This document shows positions 8,564-18,095 of a DNA stretch of 64,000 nucleotides, one piece after another. Made by a program: the position numbers and the translations under genes. The number at the start of each line of letters is the position of its first letter. Positions within the stretch are counted from its first letter, which is position 1. The stretch is taken from positions 124,001 to 188,000 of the forward strand of contig NZ_BSFN01000009.1 of NCBI RefSeq assembly GCF_027922365.1, in the 5' to 3' direction. The notes below the pieces were generated by a model. That model saw nothing but the letters and a program-made list of their open reading frames with translations. It did not search any database and was not told the DNA's origin. Origin of the DNA: Pseudomonas turukhanskensis. Its GTDB lineage: Bacteria > Pseudomonadota > Gammaproteobacteria > Pseudomonadales > Pseudomonadaceae.

Positions 8564-8579
8564 TTGATTATTGGCCAGC

Positions 8580-8942
8580 GCGGCGACTTGGTCAACAGCC
8601 GCGCTCCCAACAGAACCAACTGAAGTAGACAGAGCGCAAACTCTAACGGAGCCACCGGCAAGCAGGTTTGGCAGCGGCCGTTGGCCCGTGGGCGCCAGCG
8701 CCGCTGCGGTGGGCGCCATGCCACGTAGCGCGGGCGATCACTGCGCAACGCCGCCGATTCGCGGCATGCGTCCTTCACCATGGCCCGTAACAGCCGACAC
8801 CGTTGTGCCGCTTTACTTGGGCTACTCCGGCCAATAACCTCTGCCCCGCAGGCACCGCCCTGCCCACTCTTACAGCGCAAGGCACATCACCTATCGGCAC
8901 CGCCCGGGCAGTGGCCGTGACCTTGCACGTTGAGGTTTTGCG
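8580..8942. other. about 360-bp stretch without a convincing gene
   Basis: Between higBA and the VOC gene. Open frames exist on both strands (8571-8837 plus, 8560-8880 minus). Neither has a good ribosome site or recognisable domain. The minus-strand frame has an odd Arg/Trp/Cys-rich composition, and I suspect a dispersed Pseudomonas intergenic element rather than a protein gene. The promoter of the VOC gene should lie near 8880-8930. Confidence 0.4.
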
Positions 8943-9320
8943 ATGAGCGAAGTCGTTGATCACGGCGTCCAGTTCGGACGAATTGCAGTCGTACTCCCGG
9001 TTAAAAACATGGCCAAGGCCCATGATTTTTATACGCAGGTGCTGGGTTTCACCAAGACCTTCGAAAATGGCGACCCGGTGGGCTACATGATTTTGAAGCG
9101 CGACCAGGGCGAGCTGCACCTGAGCCTGCAACCCACCCACCAGGCCGCCAGCTTCAACGTCGCCCACCTGCTGGTGGACGATGTCGACCGCCTGTACGCA
9201 CGCTGCGTGCAGCACGGTCTACGGGTAACCAAAGGCCTGAAAAACCAGGAGTACGGTTTACGCGCCTTTGTGTTTGAAGACCCCGACGGCAACCGCATCG
9301 ACGTCGGTCAACGCATCTAA
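8943..9320 (+). CDS. VOC-superfamily (glyoxalase/bleomycin-resistance-like) protein
   Basis: 125-residue vicinal-oxygen-chelate fold protein. The pattern is canonical: VLPVKNMAKAHDFYTQVLGF at the start of the first beta-alpha-beta-beta-beta module, AHLLVDDVDRLYARC in the second, and FVFEDPDGNRIDV with a metal-ligand Glu near the end. Cytoplasmic. The reaction is unknown, as the fold covers glyoxalases, dioxygenases and drug-binding proteins. GAGG lies 7-8 nt before the ATG. It appears to be a single-gene unit. Confidence 0.85.
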   Translation: MSEVVDHGVQFGRIAVVLPVKNMAKAHDFYTQVLGFTKTFENGDPVGYMILKRDQGELHLSLQPTHQAASFNVAHLLVDDVDRLYARCVQHGLRVTKGLKNQEYGLRAFVFEDPDGNRIDVGQRI

Positions 9321-9517
9321 AAAACCCTGCCTCACCCCTTTCCCGCTCAGGGGAAGGGCTGCGCTGACCGATTGCTATCGTGCGCGGTGTACGACTACGA
9401 TTTGTCATTCCAGATTGCCATGCTCAAAACATTGGAAGCGCCAGCGCCCTGAACGCACACGCTTTCGCCACGCCGCTGCAATCGGCTCATATCGCTGTTA
9501 TTCCATTGCCCGAATCC

Positions 9518-10684
9518 ATGGTCACCACTGTCATTCTCAGCATGCTCTGCGTGCACCTGCTGTGTTTCAGCGTGATGTTCCTGCTGATCAGCACCCGCCT
9601 GAACGGCAAGAAATTGGGCATGGACGTCTTTGCCCTCGGCAATCTGCTTCTGGGCCTTGCCTACATCTTGCAACTGCTGAATGGCCCGGCGAGTTGGGGC
9701 GCGGTCAGTGTCATCAACCACACCCTGACGCTCTGCGCACCCGTTGCCTATGTGCTGGGCGCCCTGCGGTTTTTTGACCGCCCCACCCCGGTATGGCGCC
9801 CGCTACTCGCGCTGGCAATCGGCTACACAACGCTGCAGGTGGTGGTGCAGTGGCTGCTCGGCAGCGAGGCCCGCCATGCGCTGCTGGCCGCGTCGTGTGC
9901 GCTGCTGTTTCTGGCCATGACCGTGGCGGTGCTCTACGCCAGGGGCACAGTCGCCAAAGACCTGCGCGTTGAAATGGTGGTGGTTGCCGTGTTGATCGGC
10001 GGCATCGGCGCCCTCAACGCCGGCAAGTGCTGGATGATTCTCACAGGTGGCTTGCAGGCGCTGGACCTGAACACCAGCTTCCAGCGAACCTTCTATATCT
10101 ACATGTCCTTTCTGGCCACCGTTCTGCCGCCTTGCGCGGTATGGCTGGTGTTGCGCCGCCTGACCGACGAACTGCGCAGCATGGCGGCCCATGACCCACT
10201 TACGCATTTGCTCAACCGGCGCGGGTTGACCGACGGGCTGAACGCGCACTTTCGCTCCCGCGACGCCGAGCCGGCCTACCTGCTGATTGTCGATATCGAC
10301 TACTTCAAACGCATCAACGATACCTACGGGCACACCGTCGGCGATGTGGTGCTCGGCCACGTGGCCAACGTGCTCAGCACCACCGCTCGCCAGGGCGATC
10401 TGACCTGCCGGCTGGGCGGCGAAGAGTTTGCTTTGGTGTGCCTGGGTTCTGACCAGGCCGGCGCCCTGCAATTGGCCGAACGGATGCGCGCGGCAATCGA
10501 ACACAGCGACGTGCCGGGTATCAGCCTCAGCCGGCCGATACGCTGCACCGTCACCATTGGCGTATCGCAGGCCTTCACCAGTACGCGCGCACTGGATGAG
10601 TCGATGCAGCAAGCCGACGCCGCGCTTTACCGCGGCAAGACCGCCGGGCGCAACCGCGTCGAGGCGGCGAGCGCCTGCGCTTAA
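9518..10684 (+). CDS. membrane diguanylate cyclase (GGDEF)
   Basis: 388-residue cyclase making c-di-GMP from two GTP. The N-terminal half carries about six to seven hydrophobic helices (about 4-205). The GGDEF domain spans about 225-385, with an intact GGEEF active site and an RQGD inhibitory I-site exactly five residues upstream, so it should be active and product-inhibited. The ATG 9518 start places the first helix at the N-terminus; an upstream GTG (9380) would add 46 poorly conserved-looking residues. Its stop overlaps the convergent DUF1348 stop by 4 nt. Confidence 0.88.
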   Translation: MVTTVILSMLCVHLLCFSVMFLLISTRLNGKKLGMDVFALGNLLLGLAYILQLLNGPASWGAVSVINHTLTLCAPVAYVLGALRFFDRPTPVWRPLLALAIGYTTLQVVVQWLLGSEARHALLAASCALLFLAMTVAVLYARGTVAKDLRVEMVVVAVLIGGIGALNAGKCWMILTGGLQALDLNTSFQRTFYIYMSFLATVLPPCAVWLVLRRLTDELRSMAAHDPLTHLLNRRGLTDGLNAHFRSRDAEPAYLLIVDIDYFKRINDTYGHTVGDVVLGHVANVLSTTARQGDLTCRLGGEEFALVCLGSDQAGALQLAERMRAAIEHSDVPGISLSRPIRCTVTIGVSQAFTSTRALDESMQQADAALYRGKTAGRNRVEAASACA

Positions 10685-11157
10685 AGCCCCAGCTCTGACA
10701 GCCCCGGATGGTCATCGGGGCGGCGCCCCAGCGGCCAACGAAATTTGCGCTCCGCTTCGGTGATCGGCATGTCATTGATGCAGGCAAACCGATGGGCCAT
10801 CAGGCCGTTTTCAGCAAACTCCCAGTTCTCGTTGCCGTAGGAGCGAAACCAGTTGCCGGCGTCGTCGTGCCATTCGTAGGCATAGCGTACGGCGATGCGA
10901 TTTTCGGTGAAGGCCCACAGCTCCTTGATCAGGCGGTACTCCAGCTCCTTGTTCCATTTGCGGCTTAAAAACGCCTGCGCCTCGGCGCGGCTGGTGGCGA
11001 ACTCCACGCGGTTGCGCCAGCGGGTATCGGCGGTATAGGCCAGCGCCACCTTGGCCGCATCGCGGCTGTTCCAGCCGTCTTCGGCCAGGCGCACTTTCAG
11101 TGTGGCGGTCTCGCGGGTGAACGGTGGAACGGGTTGACGGATTTCTGTGCTCGACAT
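10681..11157 (-). CDS. DUF1348 / NTF2-like protein
   Basis: 158-residue protein of the SnoaL/NTF2-like fold, DUF1348 subgroup. The highly conserved signatures are [37 protein letters not shown] and [27 protein letters not shown]. Function unknown; the fold forms a ligand-binding cone. ATG 11157 ([13 protein letters not shown]) was chosen; a start 9 codons upstream is possible. It is the last gene of the run GST, flavin/ferredoxin fusion, small ORF, DUF1348 on the minus strand. Confidence 0.88.
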   Translation of the reverse strand: MSSTEIRQPVPPFTRETATLKVRLAEDGWNSRDAAKVALAYTADTRWRNRVEFATSRAEAQAFLSRKWNKELEYRLIKELWAFTENRIAVRYAYEWHDDAGNWFRSYGNENWEFAENGLMAHRFACINDMPITEAERKFRWPLGRRPDDHPGLSELGL

Positions 11158-11193
11158 GGGTTTGGCTCCTGTAACCAAGCGCAAAAAGTGAAT

Positions 11194-11421
11194 TCAGTTG
11201 TGGCCGCCAAGGCGCGCGAGCGCGGGCCTTAAACGGGCCCAGGTTTCCCGCCAGGTGCCGGTCGGCATCGTTGCCTGGGCACATTCAGGCGCCCAGAGCA
11301 GTTGCGGCAGCATATAGCTCGACTCGCGCTCGGCGCTGGCGCAGAAGGGTTGCGCGAGGTCGGGGGCGGCATCCATTGCGTCAGGCCACGGGGTGGAATG
11401 AGCAGAAAATGGGTTCATCAC
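11194..11421 (-). CDS. small hypothetical protein in redox operon
   Basis: 75-residue protein starting at ATG 11421 with a strong GAGGGA site, 11 bp after the stop of the flavin/ferredoxin fusion gene, so it is probably co-transcribed. It contains two cysteines and a Trp-rich C-terminal helix (GTWRETWARLRPALARLGG). No family recognised. Confidence 0.55.
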   Translation of the reverse strand: MMNPFSAHSTPWPDAMDAAPDLAQPFCASAERESSYMLPQLLWAPECAQATMPTGTWRETWARLRPALARLGGHN

Positions 11422-11432
11422 GTAATCCCTCG

Positions 11433-13487
11433 CTAAAGATCCAGCACCAGCGGTTGCACACCGCCTTCGCTATCTGCCGGCACCGCGCAGCAGATCAGCA
11501 CCATGTCGTCCTCAGGCAGTTCTGCCGGCGGATTGGGGTAATGCACCTGGCCGCTGATGCGTTTGGTGCGGCAGGTGCCGCACGAGCCGCCGCGGCAGCT
11601 GAAGTCCGGGTTCAGGCCACGGCTTTCGGCCAGTTCCAGCAAGCTGCCACTTTGCGGGGTCCAGCGTGCTTCTTTGGCCGAGTTGGCGAAGTACACCGGC
11701 ACCGGCACCGTCGCCGGCGGTGGCTGCACCAGCGTGGCGCGCTGTTGATCGCCCTGACGGCGCAGCGTGGACGGGCCGAACGCTTCGGCATGCAAGCGCG
11801 CATCGGGAATATTCAGTTGGCGCAGGCCGTCGTAAATATCCTGGGTAAAACTGGCCGGGCCGCAGAGGTAGAAGTCGTAGTCATCCAACGGCAGGTTGGC
11901 TTTGAGATGGACCACAGCCAGGCGCCCGGCAATTTCAAAATCCACGCCTAACTGCGCCTCGGCGCCCGGATTGCTCAGCGCCCGCTTGACCTGCAACAGC
12001 CCGCCGGCGCGCTGCTTTAATTGCTCCAGCTCTTGCCGAAACGGAAGGTCGTGCAGGGTTCTGCCACCTTGAAACAGGTACACCGGTTGCTGGCGCTGCT
12101 GCGTGGCAATCTGCGCCACTAGCTCGCGGGCCATCGATAGCAATGGCGTAACGCCGACACCGGCGGCCACCAGCACCACCGGCCTTTCGCTGTCGTCCTT
12201 CAGGGTGAAGCTGCCCAGCGGATGACGGATATGCAACGTGTCGCCCACCTTGAGCGCTTCGTGCAGATGCCGTGACGCCGGGCCCTGGGCCTTGACGCTG
12301 ATGCGCAGATGGCCATCGGACGGTGCGCTGGACACGCTGTATGTGCGCACCAACGCATCGTTGCCCACCTGCAAACGCACCGGAATATGCTGCCCCGGCA
12401 GAAAGCTGACCGCCGCACCATCCAGCGCTTCGATATACAGCGAGCGAATGTCGTGGCTTTCCTGCTCCACGCGCACCACCCGCCACGGGTGCCATTGCTT
12501 GCGCTGCTCGTTTTGCTGCAGGCGCTGGTCGGCAGCGGCCCAGGTGCCAGTCATCAGGCTGGTGGGCGCAAAGCTCTGGAATTGCCAGCGAATGGACAGC
12601 GCAGCAGGCCGGCGCACCACTTGCTCCACATCGAAGGTCCACAGCCGCTCGGCACCTTCGAACGCGGTAATCATCGGGCTCTGCAGTACCAGTTCGGTAC
12701 GGCCGGTCAGTTGCAACACATCGCCGCTGCTGAAGTCGACAAACAACAACCCGGCCTTGGGGTTGATGTGCAAATTGCCCAGGGTGTTGAAGTGCAGGTT
12801 GCCGGCGTAATCCGGGATGGTCAGGCGGTTGCCTTCCACCTTGATAAACCCCGGCCGCCCACCGCGATGGGAGACGTCCACCGAGCGCTGCCCGTCTTCA
12901 TGCACCACGTAGCTGGCGACAAAAAACGTGTCGGCATTGGTGAGCGTGGCCACGGCGTCGGCGTCCAGGTCGTTCGCTACCTCGCGTGGTGGCTTGCCCG
13001 TGGTGGCGCTATCCACCCGCTCATAGGTGCGCTGCTGGATGTACTGCGGGCAGTTGCCAAAAGCGTGCTCCACGGCAATGTCCAACTGCTGCGCCGAGGC
13101 CGCGGTAATCACGCCATTGATGCGGTTGCGTCGCCGCGTGTGCAGCTCGATGCCGAGCATGCCGATGGCCTGGCCCGCTTGCAGCCCGGTCGCCGCCGGA
13201 TCTTGCGGGTCGACGGCCACGGCCAGGTTCAGCTGTTTTGGGCCCGGTGAGTCGGCAAAGCCTTCCGGGCCTTCGAGCAAGGTCGCCCACGGCCGCCCCT
13301 CAGCATCCAAGGCACCGACAACCATAAACGGCAGTTGCCGGTAAAAATCGCGGTGCTGGTCGGGCATGTAGTCGCGGATAAACTTCTGCCCGGCCACCTC
13401 CATGCGGTCGGAGGCGCCGATCTTCTGCTGCATGGCGCGCTCCCCGGCATGCCAGGGCGAGCGTCGGTGTTTGGGCAAAGTTTCCAT
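11433..13487 (-). CDS. PNPOx-like / ferredoxin reductase / 2Fe-2S fusion protein
   Basis: 684-residue three-part electron-transfer protein. Residues about 40-310 form a pyridoxamine-phosphate-oxidase-like flavin split barrel. Residues 335-575 form a ferredoxin-NADP-reductase module (RTYSVSSAP flavin motif and AAGVGVTPLLSMAREL nucleotide motif). Residues 600-684 form a plant-type ferredoxin with Cys631, Cys636, Cys639 and Cys666/667. NAD(P)H electrons can pass through flavin to the iron-sulfur cluster, but the terminal substrate is unknown. AGGAG precedes the ATG. It lies 54 bp downstream of a GST gene, in a probable operon. Confidence 0.88.
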   Translation of the reverse strand: METLPKHRRSPWHAGERAMQQKIGASDRMEVAGQKFIRDYMPDQHRDFYRQLPFMVVGALDAEGRPWATLLEGPEGFADSPGPKQLNLAVAVDPQDPAATGLQAGQAIGMLGIELHTRRRNRINGVITAASAQQLDIAVEHAFGNCPQYIQQRTYERVDSATTGKPPREVANDLDADAVATLTNADTFFVASYVVHEDGQRSVDVSHRGGRPGFIKVEGNRLTIPDYAGNLHFNTLGNLHINPKAGLLFVDFSSGDVLQLTGRTELVLQSPMITAFEGAERLWTFDVEQVVRRPAALSIRWQFQSFAPTSLMTGTWAAADQRLQQNEQRKQWHPWRVVRVEQESHDIRSLYIEALDGAAVSFLPGQHIPVRLQVGNDALVRTYSVSSAPSDGHLRISVKAQGPASRHLHEALKVGDTLHIRHPLGSFTLKDDSERPVVLVAAGVGVTPLLSMARELVAQIATQQRQQPVYLFQGGRTLHDLPFRQELEQLKQRAGGLLQVKRALSNPGAEAQLGVDFEIAGRLAVVHLKANLPLDDYDFYLCGPASFTQDIYDGLRQLNIPDARLHAEAFGPSTLRRQGDQQRATLVQPPPATVPVPVYFANSAKEARWTPQSGSLLELAESRGLNPDFSCRGGSCGTCRTKRISGQVHYPNPPAELPEDDMVLICCAVPADSEGGVQPLVLDL

Positions 13488-13541
13488 GGGCGTGCACTCC
13501 TTGTCTGGCTGCCGAGGGTCTCGGCAGCGGGCGGCGGGCAG

Positions 13542-14171
13542 TTACTTGGCCAGCAGGCCGGCGGCTGTGGCTTGCATCGGCACAAAGCCTGGCAACGCTT
13601 CAATACGAGCCAGCCAGGCGCGCACATTAGGGTAGTCGGCCAGCGACACATTGCCTTCGGGTGCATGGGCGATATAGGCGTAGTTGGCGACGTCGGCAAT
13701 GCTCGGCTCGCTGCCGGTAAGAAATGCCGTGGTGCTCAGTTCGGTTTCCATCATCTGCAACAGCGAATGAGCGCGGTTGATGACTTCCTCGGCATTGAAC
13801 GAGGCGCCGAACACAGTGATCAGGCGCGCCGCCGCCGGGCCGTAGGCTACTTGACCAGCAGCGACCGACAACCAGCGTTGCACCCGCGCGGCGGCGACCG
13901 GCTCGTCTGCCAGCCAACTGCCGGTGCCGTACTGTTTGGCCAGGTACACCAGAATGGCGTTGGAGTCGGCGAGCACGGTGCCGTTGTCATCAATCACTGG
14001 TACTTGGCCGAAGGGGTTGAGGGCGAGAAATTCGGGTTGCTTGTGTGCACCTTTGGCCAGGTCGACGAACACCAGCTCGGTCGGCACCTTGAGCAAGGAC
14101 AGCAACAGCTCAACACGGTGGGCGTGGCCAGAGAGAGGGTGGCGATACAGTTTGATGGGTTGCTGTGGCAT
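13542..14171 (-). CDS. glutathione S-transferase family protein
   Basis: 209-residue cytosolic GST. The N-terminal thioredoxin-like domain (1-78) has [18 protein letters not shown] and the glutathione-binding cis-Pro/Ser segment ([23 protein letters not shown]). The all-helical C-terminal domain (90-205) has [11 protein letters not shown]. It lies between the LysR pair and the flavin/ferredoxin fusion on the same strand. It may process the same electrophile as the neighbouring oxidoreductase, but the substrate is unknown. Confidence 0.9.
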   Translation of the reverse strand: MPQQPIKLYRHPLSGHAHRVELLLSLLKVPTELVFVDLAKGAHKQPEFLALNPFGQVPVIDDNGTVLADSNAILVYLAKQYGTGSWLADEPVAAARVQRWLSVAAGQVAYGPAAARLITVFGASFNAEEVINRAHSLLQMMETELSTTAFLTGSEPSIADVANYAYIAHAPEGNVSLADYPNVRAWLARIEALPGFVPMQATAAGLLAK

Positions 14172-14322
14172 GGGAGTAGCTCCGCTCGGTGCGTTGACAG
14201 GCTGTCACGCTGTGGCACCGATGCTGCGCCCCGACGCGCTTGAGCAGAATCACCAGGCTGGGCAATCCATAATTTCAGTTTTCGCAATAAAGCAGTTGGC
14301 GAAGGCGCGAACGCCTGACCAT

Positions 14323-15228
14323 TCACCCGCCCTGCAATGCCGGGTGGCTGCGCAAACCAGGCACTGCAAAGTCGATAAAGGCGCGCAGCCGGCCATTGGC
14401 TTTGCGCCCTTCGCGGTACACCAGGTGCACCGGCAGTGCGGGGCCGGCGAGGTCTTGCAGAACCGGTTGCAGCAGCCCGGCCTGCAATTGCTGATGGACC
14501 TCGTAGCTCATACAGCGCAGCAACCCCACGCCGGCGACGGCCGCCTGAACGCCGCCTTGTTGCGTGGTACAGGTGAGCGACGGCGCCGTGCGAATGGCGC
14601 GAATGCTGGCGCCTGTGTGCAGCCGCCACTCCAGGCCATGGCCGCTGCTGCTGGCCAACACCGTGCGGTGCGCGCGCAGGTGCTCGGCGGTGCTGGGCAT
14701 GCCCCACCGGGCGAGGTACGCGGGCGAAGCACACATCATCGGCCGCACCGTGCCGACTGCCACGGCAAAGCCTGAAGAGTCGGCAAGGTGGCCCACCACC
14801 AGCGCGGCATCAAGGCCCTCATCCAACAGCTTGGGCAGACCTTCACGCGCTTCAATGCGCAGGTCCACGGCGGGAAAAGCCGCGAGGTATTCAATGGCCA
14901 ACGGGGTAAACACCTGGTGGGCCATCAGCAGCGGCATGGCCACTTTCAACTGCCCGGCAGCTTCACTGTGCAGCCCGCAGGCCGAGCGTTCGGCCGCAGC
15001 AGTTTGTTCAAGAATCGCCTGGCAACTGGCTGCAAACTGCTCCCCCACCGCACTCAGGCTTACCCCGCGCGGGCCGCGCAGCAACAGCGTGGCATTCAGA
15101 CGCGCTTCCAGCGTACCGATCACCCGCATGACGGTGGCAGCCGACAATTCGAGCTGGCGTGCCGCCGACGCCAGGCTGCCGGCCTGCGCCACGGCGGCGA
15201 ACACCTCGAGCTGCTGATAGCGACTCAT
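14323..15228 (-). CDS. LysR-family regulator (second of tandem pair)
   Basis: 301-residue LTTR. The wHTH is at 1-60 (MSRYQQLEVFAAVAQAGSLASAARQLELSAATVMRVIGTLE) and the effector domain at 90-290. It follows the first LysR gene by only 3 nt, so the two are translated from one message. It is the nearest regulator to the GST/fusion operon, which starts 150 bp downstream. It is similar in layout to the upstream LysR, suggesting an old duplication that has diverged. Confidence 0.9.
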   Translation of the reverse strand: MSRYQQLEVFAAVAQAGSLASAARQLELSAATVMRVIGTLEARLNATLLLRGPRGVSLSAVGEQFAASCQAILEQTAAAERSACGLHSEAAGQLKVAMPLLMAHQVFTPLAIEYLAAFPAVDLRIEAREGLPKLLDEGLDAALVVGHLADSSGFAVAVGTVRPMMCASPAYLARWGMPSTAEHLRAHRTVLASSSGHGLEWRLHTGASIRAIRTAPSLTCTTQQGGVQAAVAGVGLLRCMSYEVHQQLQAGLLQPVLQDLAGPALPVHLVYREGRKANGRLRAFIDFAVPGLRSHPALQGG

Positions 15229-15231
15229 CGC

Positions 15232-16146
15232 CTACCCCGCCGCCAACTGTTGCAACGCCGCATCGGCCAGCAACCGGCTGTGGCAATGGTCGACAAAGGT
15301 GCGCACCTTGGCCGACACCTGCTTGCCGCTCTGATAGAGGATATGCACCGGCAACGGTGCAGTAGCAAAGTCGCCCAGTACGATTTCCAATTCGCCGCTG
15401 GCGACCGCCGCAGCCACCTGATACGACAGCACGCAGGTGAAGCCCCCACCCTGGCGCGCGGCATTGATGGCCGCCTGGTTGGAACTGACCACCAGACGCG
15501 GCTGCGGAATAAACAGCTGCGAGCCCTGCGGGCCGTTGAAGTACCAGTGCGTGAGCAAGGTGCTGGCCGAAGACATGACAATCGGCGCGTCCTGTAAATC
15601 TTCCGGCCGCTGAGGCCGGCCTACGCGGTCGAGAAAATCGGGGGCAGCACACACCACGGGGCGAATGTCCCCCACCTTGAGGGCATGCCAGTTACCCTCG
15701 GGCAGCTTGCCGATGCGAATCGCCACATCCACACCCTCGTCGGCCATGTTCACCAGACGGTCGACCAACAGGGCATTTACCGTCACTTCGGCATGCTCGC
15801 CCAGGTAGCTGGCAATCAGCGGCACCATATACAACTCGCCGAACATCACCGGGGCCGTCACCGTCAGGCTGCCACGCGCACGCAATGCGCTGCCGGCAGC
15901 CAGTTCCTCGGCCTCCTCCAGCTCCAGCAGAATGCGTTTGCAGTCTTCCACATAGCGCCGGCCGGCTTCGGTCAGGCGCAGGCTGCGGGTGTTACGCGCC
16001 AGCAATACGGTGCCCAGACGGCTTTCCAGGGCAGCGATGGCGCGCGTTGCACTGGGCGGCGACATGCCCAACTGCTTGGCACCACCGGCAAAACTTTCGG
16101 CCTCGGTAACGGCCAGCAGCACCTTCATTTCCTGAAACCGATCCAC
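15232..16146 (-). CDS. LysR-family regulator (first of tandem pair)
   Basis: 304-residue LTTR of the CrgA-like group. The wHTH (DRFQEMKVLLAVTEAESFAGGAKQLGMSPPSATRAIAALE) is residues 1-42 and the ligand-binding domain is 90-295. GTG 16146 gives the usual N-terminal length; another GTG lies two codons upstream. It is divergent from the periplasmic binding protein gene (239 bp) and immediately upstream of the second LysR. Target not established. Confidence 0.88.
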   Translation of the reverse strand: MDRFQEMKVLLAVTEAESFAGGAKQLGMSPPSATRAIAALESRLGTVLLARNTRSLRLTEAGRRYVEDCKRILLELEEAEELAAGSALRARGSLTVTAPVMFGELYMVPLIASYLGEHAEVTVNALLVDRLVNMADEGVDVAIRIGKLPEGNWHALKVGDIRPVVCAAPDFLDRVGRPQRPEDLQDAPIVMSSASTLLTHWYFNGPQGSQLFIPQPRLVVSSNQAAINAARQGGGFTCVLSYQVAAAVASGELEIVLGDFATAPLPVHILYQSGKQVSAKVRTFVDHCHSRLLADAALQQLAAG

Positions 16147-16384
16147 AGCCACCGCCCGCGTTGCGCATCTGCAAAACACACAGGGTAAGAGGTCTGAGGG
16201 AAAAAATCCGCCCGGCTTGGTACAAGCACCCAGGCAATGAAGAAAAACGCGAGCCCGTGCCGGTTTTGCAGGGGCGACAACCGCCAAGCCTTGGCAATAA
16301 ATCGTCACTACGATTTGATGGGTCAACACCCGCAAGCGTGAGCGTCTACGCTTGCCCTGTCCCCCAGACTGCCAAGCAGGCAAC

Positions 16385-17134
16385 GTGAAGTATTCGACCA
16401 CCACTGCAGCCCTGATTTGCCTGTTGCTAGGCACCCTCGCCCGAGCCGAGCCGTACCAGGTCGTTACCGAAGACTGGGCGCCGTACAACTACGTCGAAAA
16501 CAATCAGCTCACCGGCATGGCCACCGAGATCGTGGAGGCCATGATGGCGCTGACCGGCGATCACTTCGACGTGGTGGTGCTGCCCAGCATGCGCGCCTCT
16601 CTCTCGCTGCAAAATCGGCCCAGAACCATCATGTACTCAATGTTCCGCACCCCCGAGCGCGAACCGTTGTACAAATGGGTAGGGCCGATTGTGGAAGAGT
16701 CCATTCACCCCTATCAGCTCGCCCAGGGACGCCCGCCGCTGTATTCACTGGAACAACTGCGCAAGGTCGAAAAAATCACCACACGCCACGCCGGGCTGGT
16801 GCCCAAACGCTTGCATGCCCTGGGTTTTACCAACCTCGACAGCAGCGCCGTCGAAAGCGTGCAGTTGTACCGCATGCTGCTCGCCGGGCGCACCGATGTG
16901 ATCGTAGGCGATACCGATGCCGGGGTTGCCTTTTACAGTCGACAGCTGAACATCGGCCCTGGGTTCTTGCGGCAAATCCCGGTGGAGATCTATCGCTCAT
17001 CGCTGTATATCGCCTTCAGCCCGGACTGCGAGGATGACGTCGTAAACGCCTGGGCCCGCGCCTTGAATACGCTGCGTGAAAGTGGCGAGCTGGAACGCAT
17101 CCAGCGCCGGTATGAGCAGCCCACCGAGCAGTAG
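16385..17134 (+). CDS. periplasmic SBP_bac_3-type substrate-binding protein
   Basis: 249-residue exported protein. The signal peptide (about residues 1-20, KYSTTTAALICLLLGTLARA) is followed by a mature part opening EPYQVVTEDWAPYNY and a two-lobe family-3 binding fold (transporter substrate-binding, often amino-acid-like ligands). GTG 16385 puts the signal peptide at the start. No ABC permease or ATPase is adjacent, so it may be an orphan sensor or scavenging protein. Ligand unknown. Confidence 0.82.
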   Translation: MKYSTTTAALICLLLGTLARAEPYQVVTEDWAPYNYVENNQLTGMATEIVEAMMALTGDHFDVVVLPSMRASLSLQNRPRTIMYSMFRTPEREPLYKWVGPIVEESIHPYQLAQGRPPLYSLEQLRKVEKITTRHAGLVPKRLHALGFTNLDSSAVESVQLYRMLLAGRTDVIVGDTDAGVAFYSRQLNIGPGFLRQIPVEIYRSSLYIAFSPDCEDDVVNAWARALNTLRESGELERIQRRYEQPTEQ

Positions 17135-17193
17135 CGAATTGGTTGCCTTGAACCATACTCAGCGCTCCTGGTTATTTGCGCATGGAGGGCACC

Positions 17194-18015
17194 ATGGCCA
17201 AACCGAAGAAGACCTCAAAAGAAATTCTCAAGCCGGCTGAGCGCCTGGAACGCAAGGTGTACGACGCCGAGCTGAAGAAGCTGCATATCGAACTGGTGAA
17301 GCTGCAGCAGTGGGTACAACAGAAAGGCCTGAAGGTGTGCATCGTCTTTGAAGGGCGCGACGGCGCCGGAAAAGGCGGCACCATCAAAGCCATCACCGAA
17401 CGGGTAAGCCCTCGGGTGTTTCGCGTGGTAGCGCTGCCGGCCCCCACCGAGCGGGAAAAAACCCAGATGTATGCCCAGCGCTACCTCACTCACCTGCCCG
17501 CAGCCGGCGAGGTGGTGATTTTTGACCGCAGTTGGTACAACCGCGCCGGCGTCGAACGGGTGATGGGCTTTTGCACCGAGGAGCAGTCACACACTTTTCT
17601 CAAGGTGGTGCCGCTGTTCGAAAAGGTGATGGTGCAATCGGGCATCATCCTGCTCAAGTACTGGCTGGAGGTGAGCGCCGAGGAACAGACCCGGCGTTTG
17701 CAGGCGCGCATTACCGACGGGCGCAAGCTGTGGAAGCTGTCGCCGATGGACATCAAGTCCTACGGCCACTGGGACGACTACACCCGTGCCCGCGACGATA
17801 TGTTCGCCGCCTCCGACTCCTCCTGGGCCCCCTGGTACATGGCCAATTCCGAAGACAAACGGCGCGTGCGCCTGAATATCATCAGTCACCTGTTAGGTCA
17901 GATCCCCTACAAAGAAATTGCCGACAAGGATGCGGTAAAACTGCCCAAGCGTGGGCGACTGGGCAAGTACAAGGCAGCGCCGTATCCGTTTCGCATGGTA
18001 GCTGAACAGTTTTGA
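17194..18015 (+). CDS. ppk2: polyphosphate kinase 2 (PPK2)
   Basis: 273-residue single-domain PPK2, which transfers phosphate between polyphosphate and nucleotides. Walker A is EGRDGAGKGG (about residues 52-61). Walker B and the following segment is VIFDRSWYNRAGVERVMGF. The lid region has LSPMDIKSYGHWDDYTRARDDM. Length and motifs fit the single-domain class. ATG 17194 has GGAGGG just upstream; an ATG six codons earlier lacks such a site. Nucleotide preference (GDP/ADP versus NMP) cannot be decided by eye. Confidence 0.93.
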   Translation: MAKPKKTSKEILKPAERLERKVYDAELKKLHIELVKLQQWVQQKGLKVCIVFEGRDGAGKGGTIKAITERVSPRVFRVVALPAPTEREKTQMYAQRYLTHLPAAGEVVIFDRSWYNRAGVERVMGFCTEEQSHTFLKVVPLFEKVMVQSGIILLKYWLEVSAEEQTRRLQARITDGRKLWKLSPMDIKSYGHWDDYTRARDDMFAASDSSWAPWYMANSEDKRRVRLNIISHLLGQIPYKEIADKDAVKLPKRGRLGKYKAAPYPFRMVAEQF

Positions 18016-18095
18016 GAGGCCGGTGCGCGTGAGCAGATTGGGTTTACTGCGCGCACCATTGCAGTCGTGGTTCGATTCAAATGAGGGTAAACACT

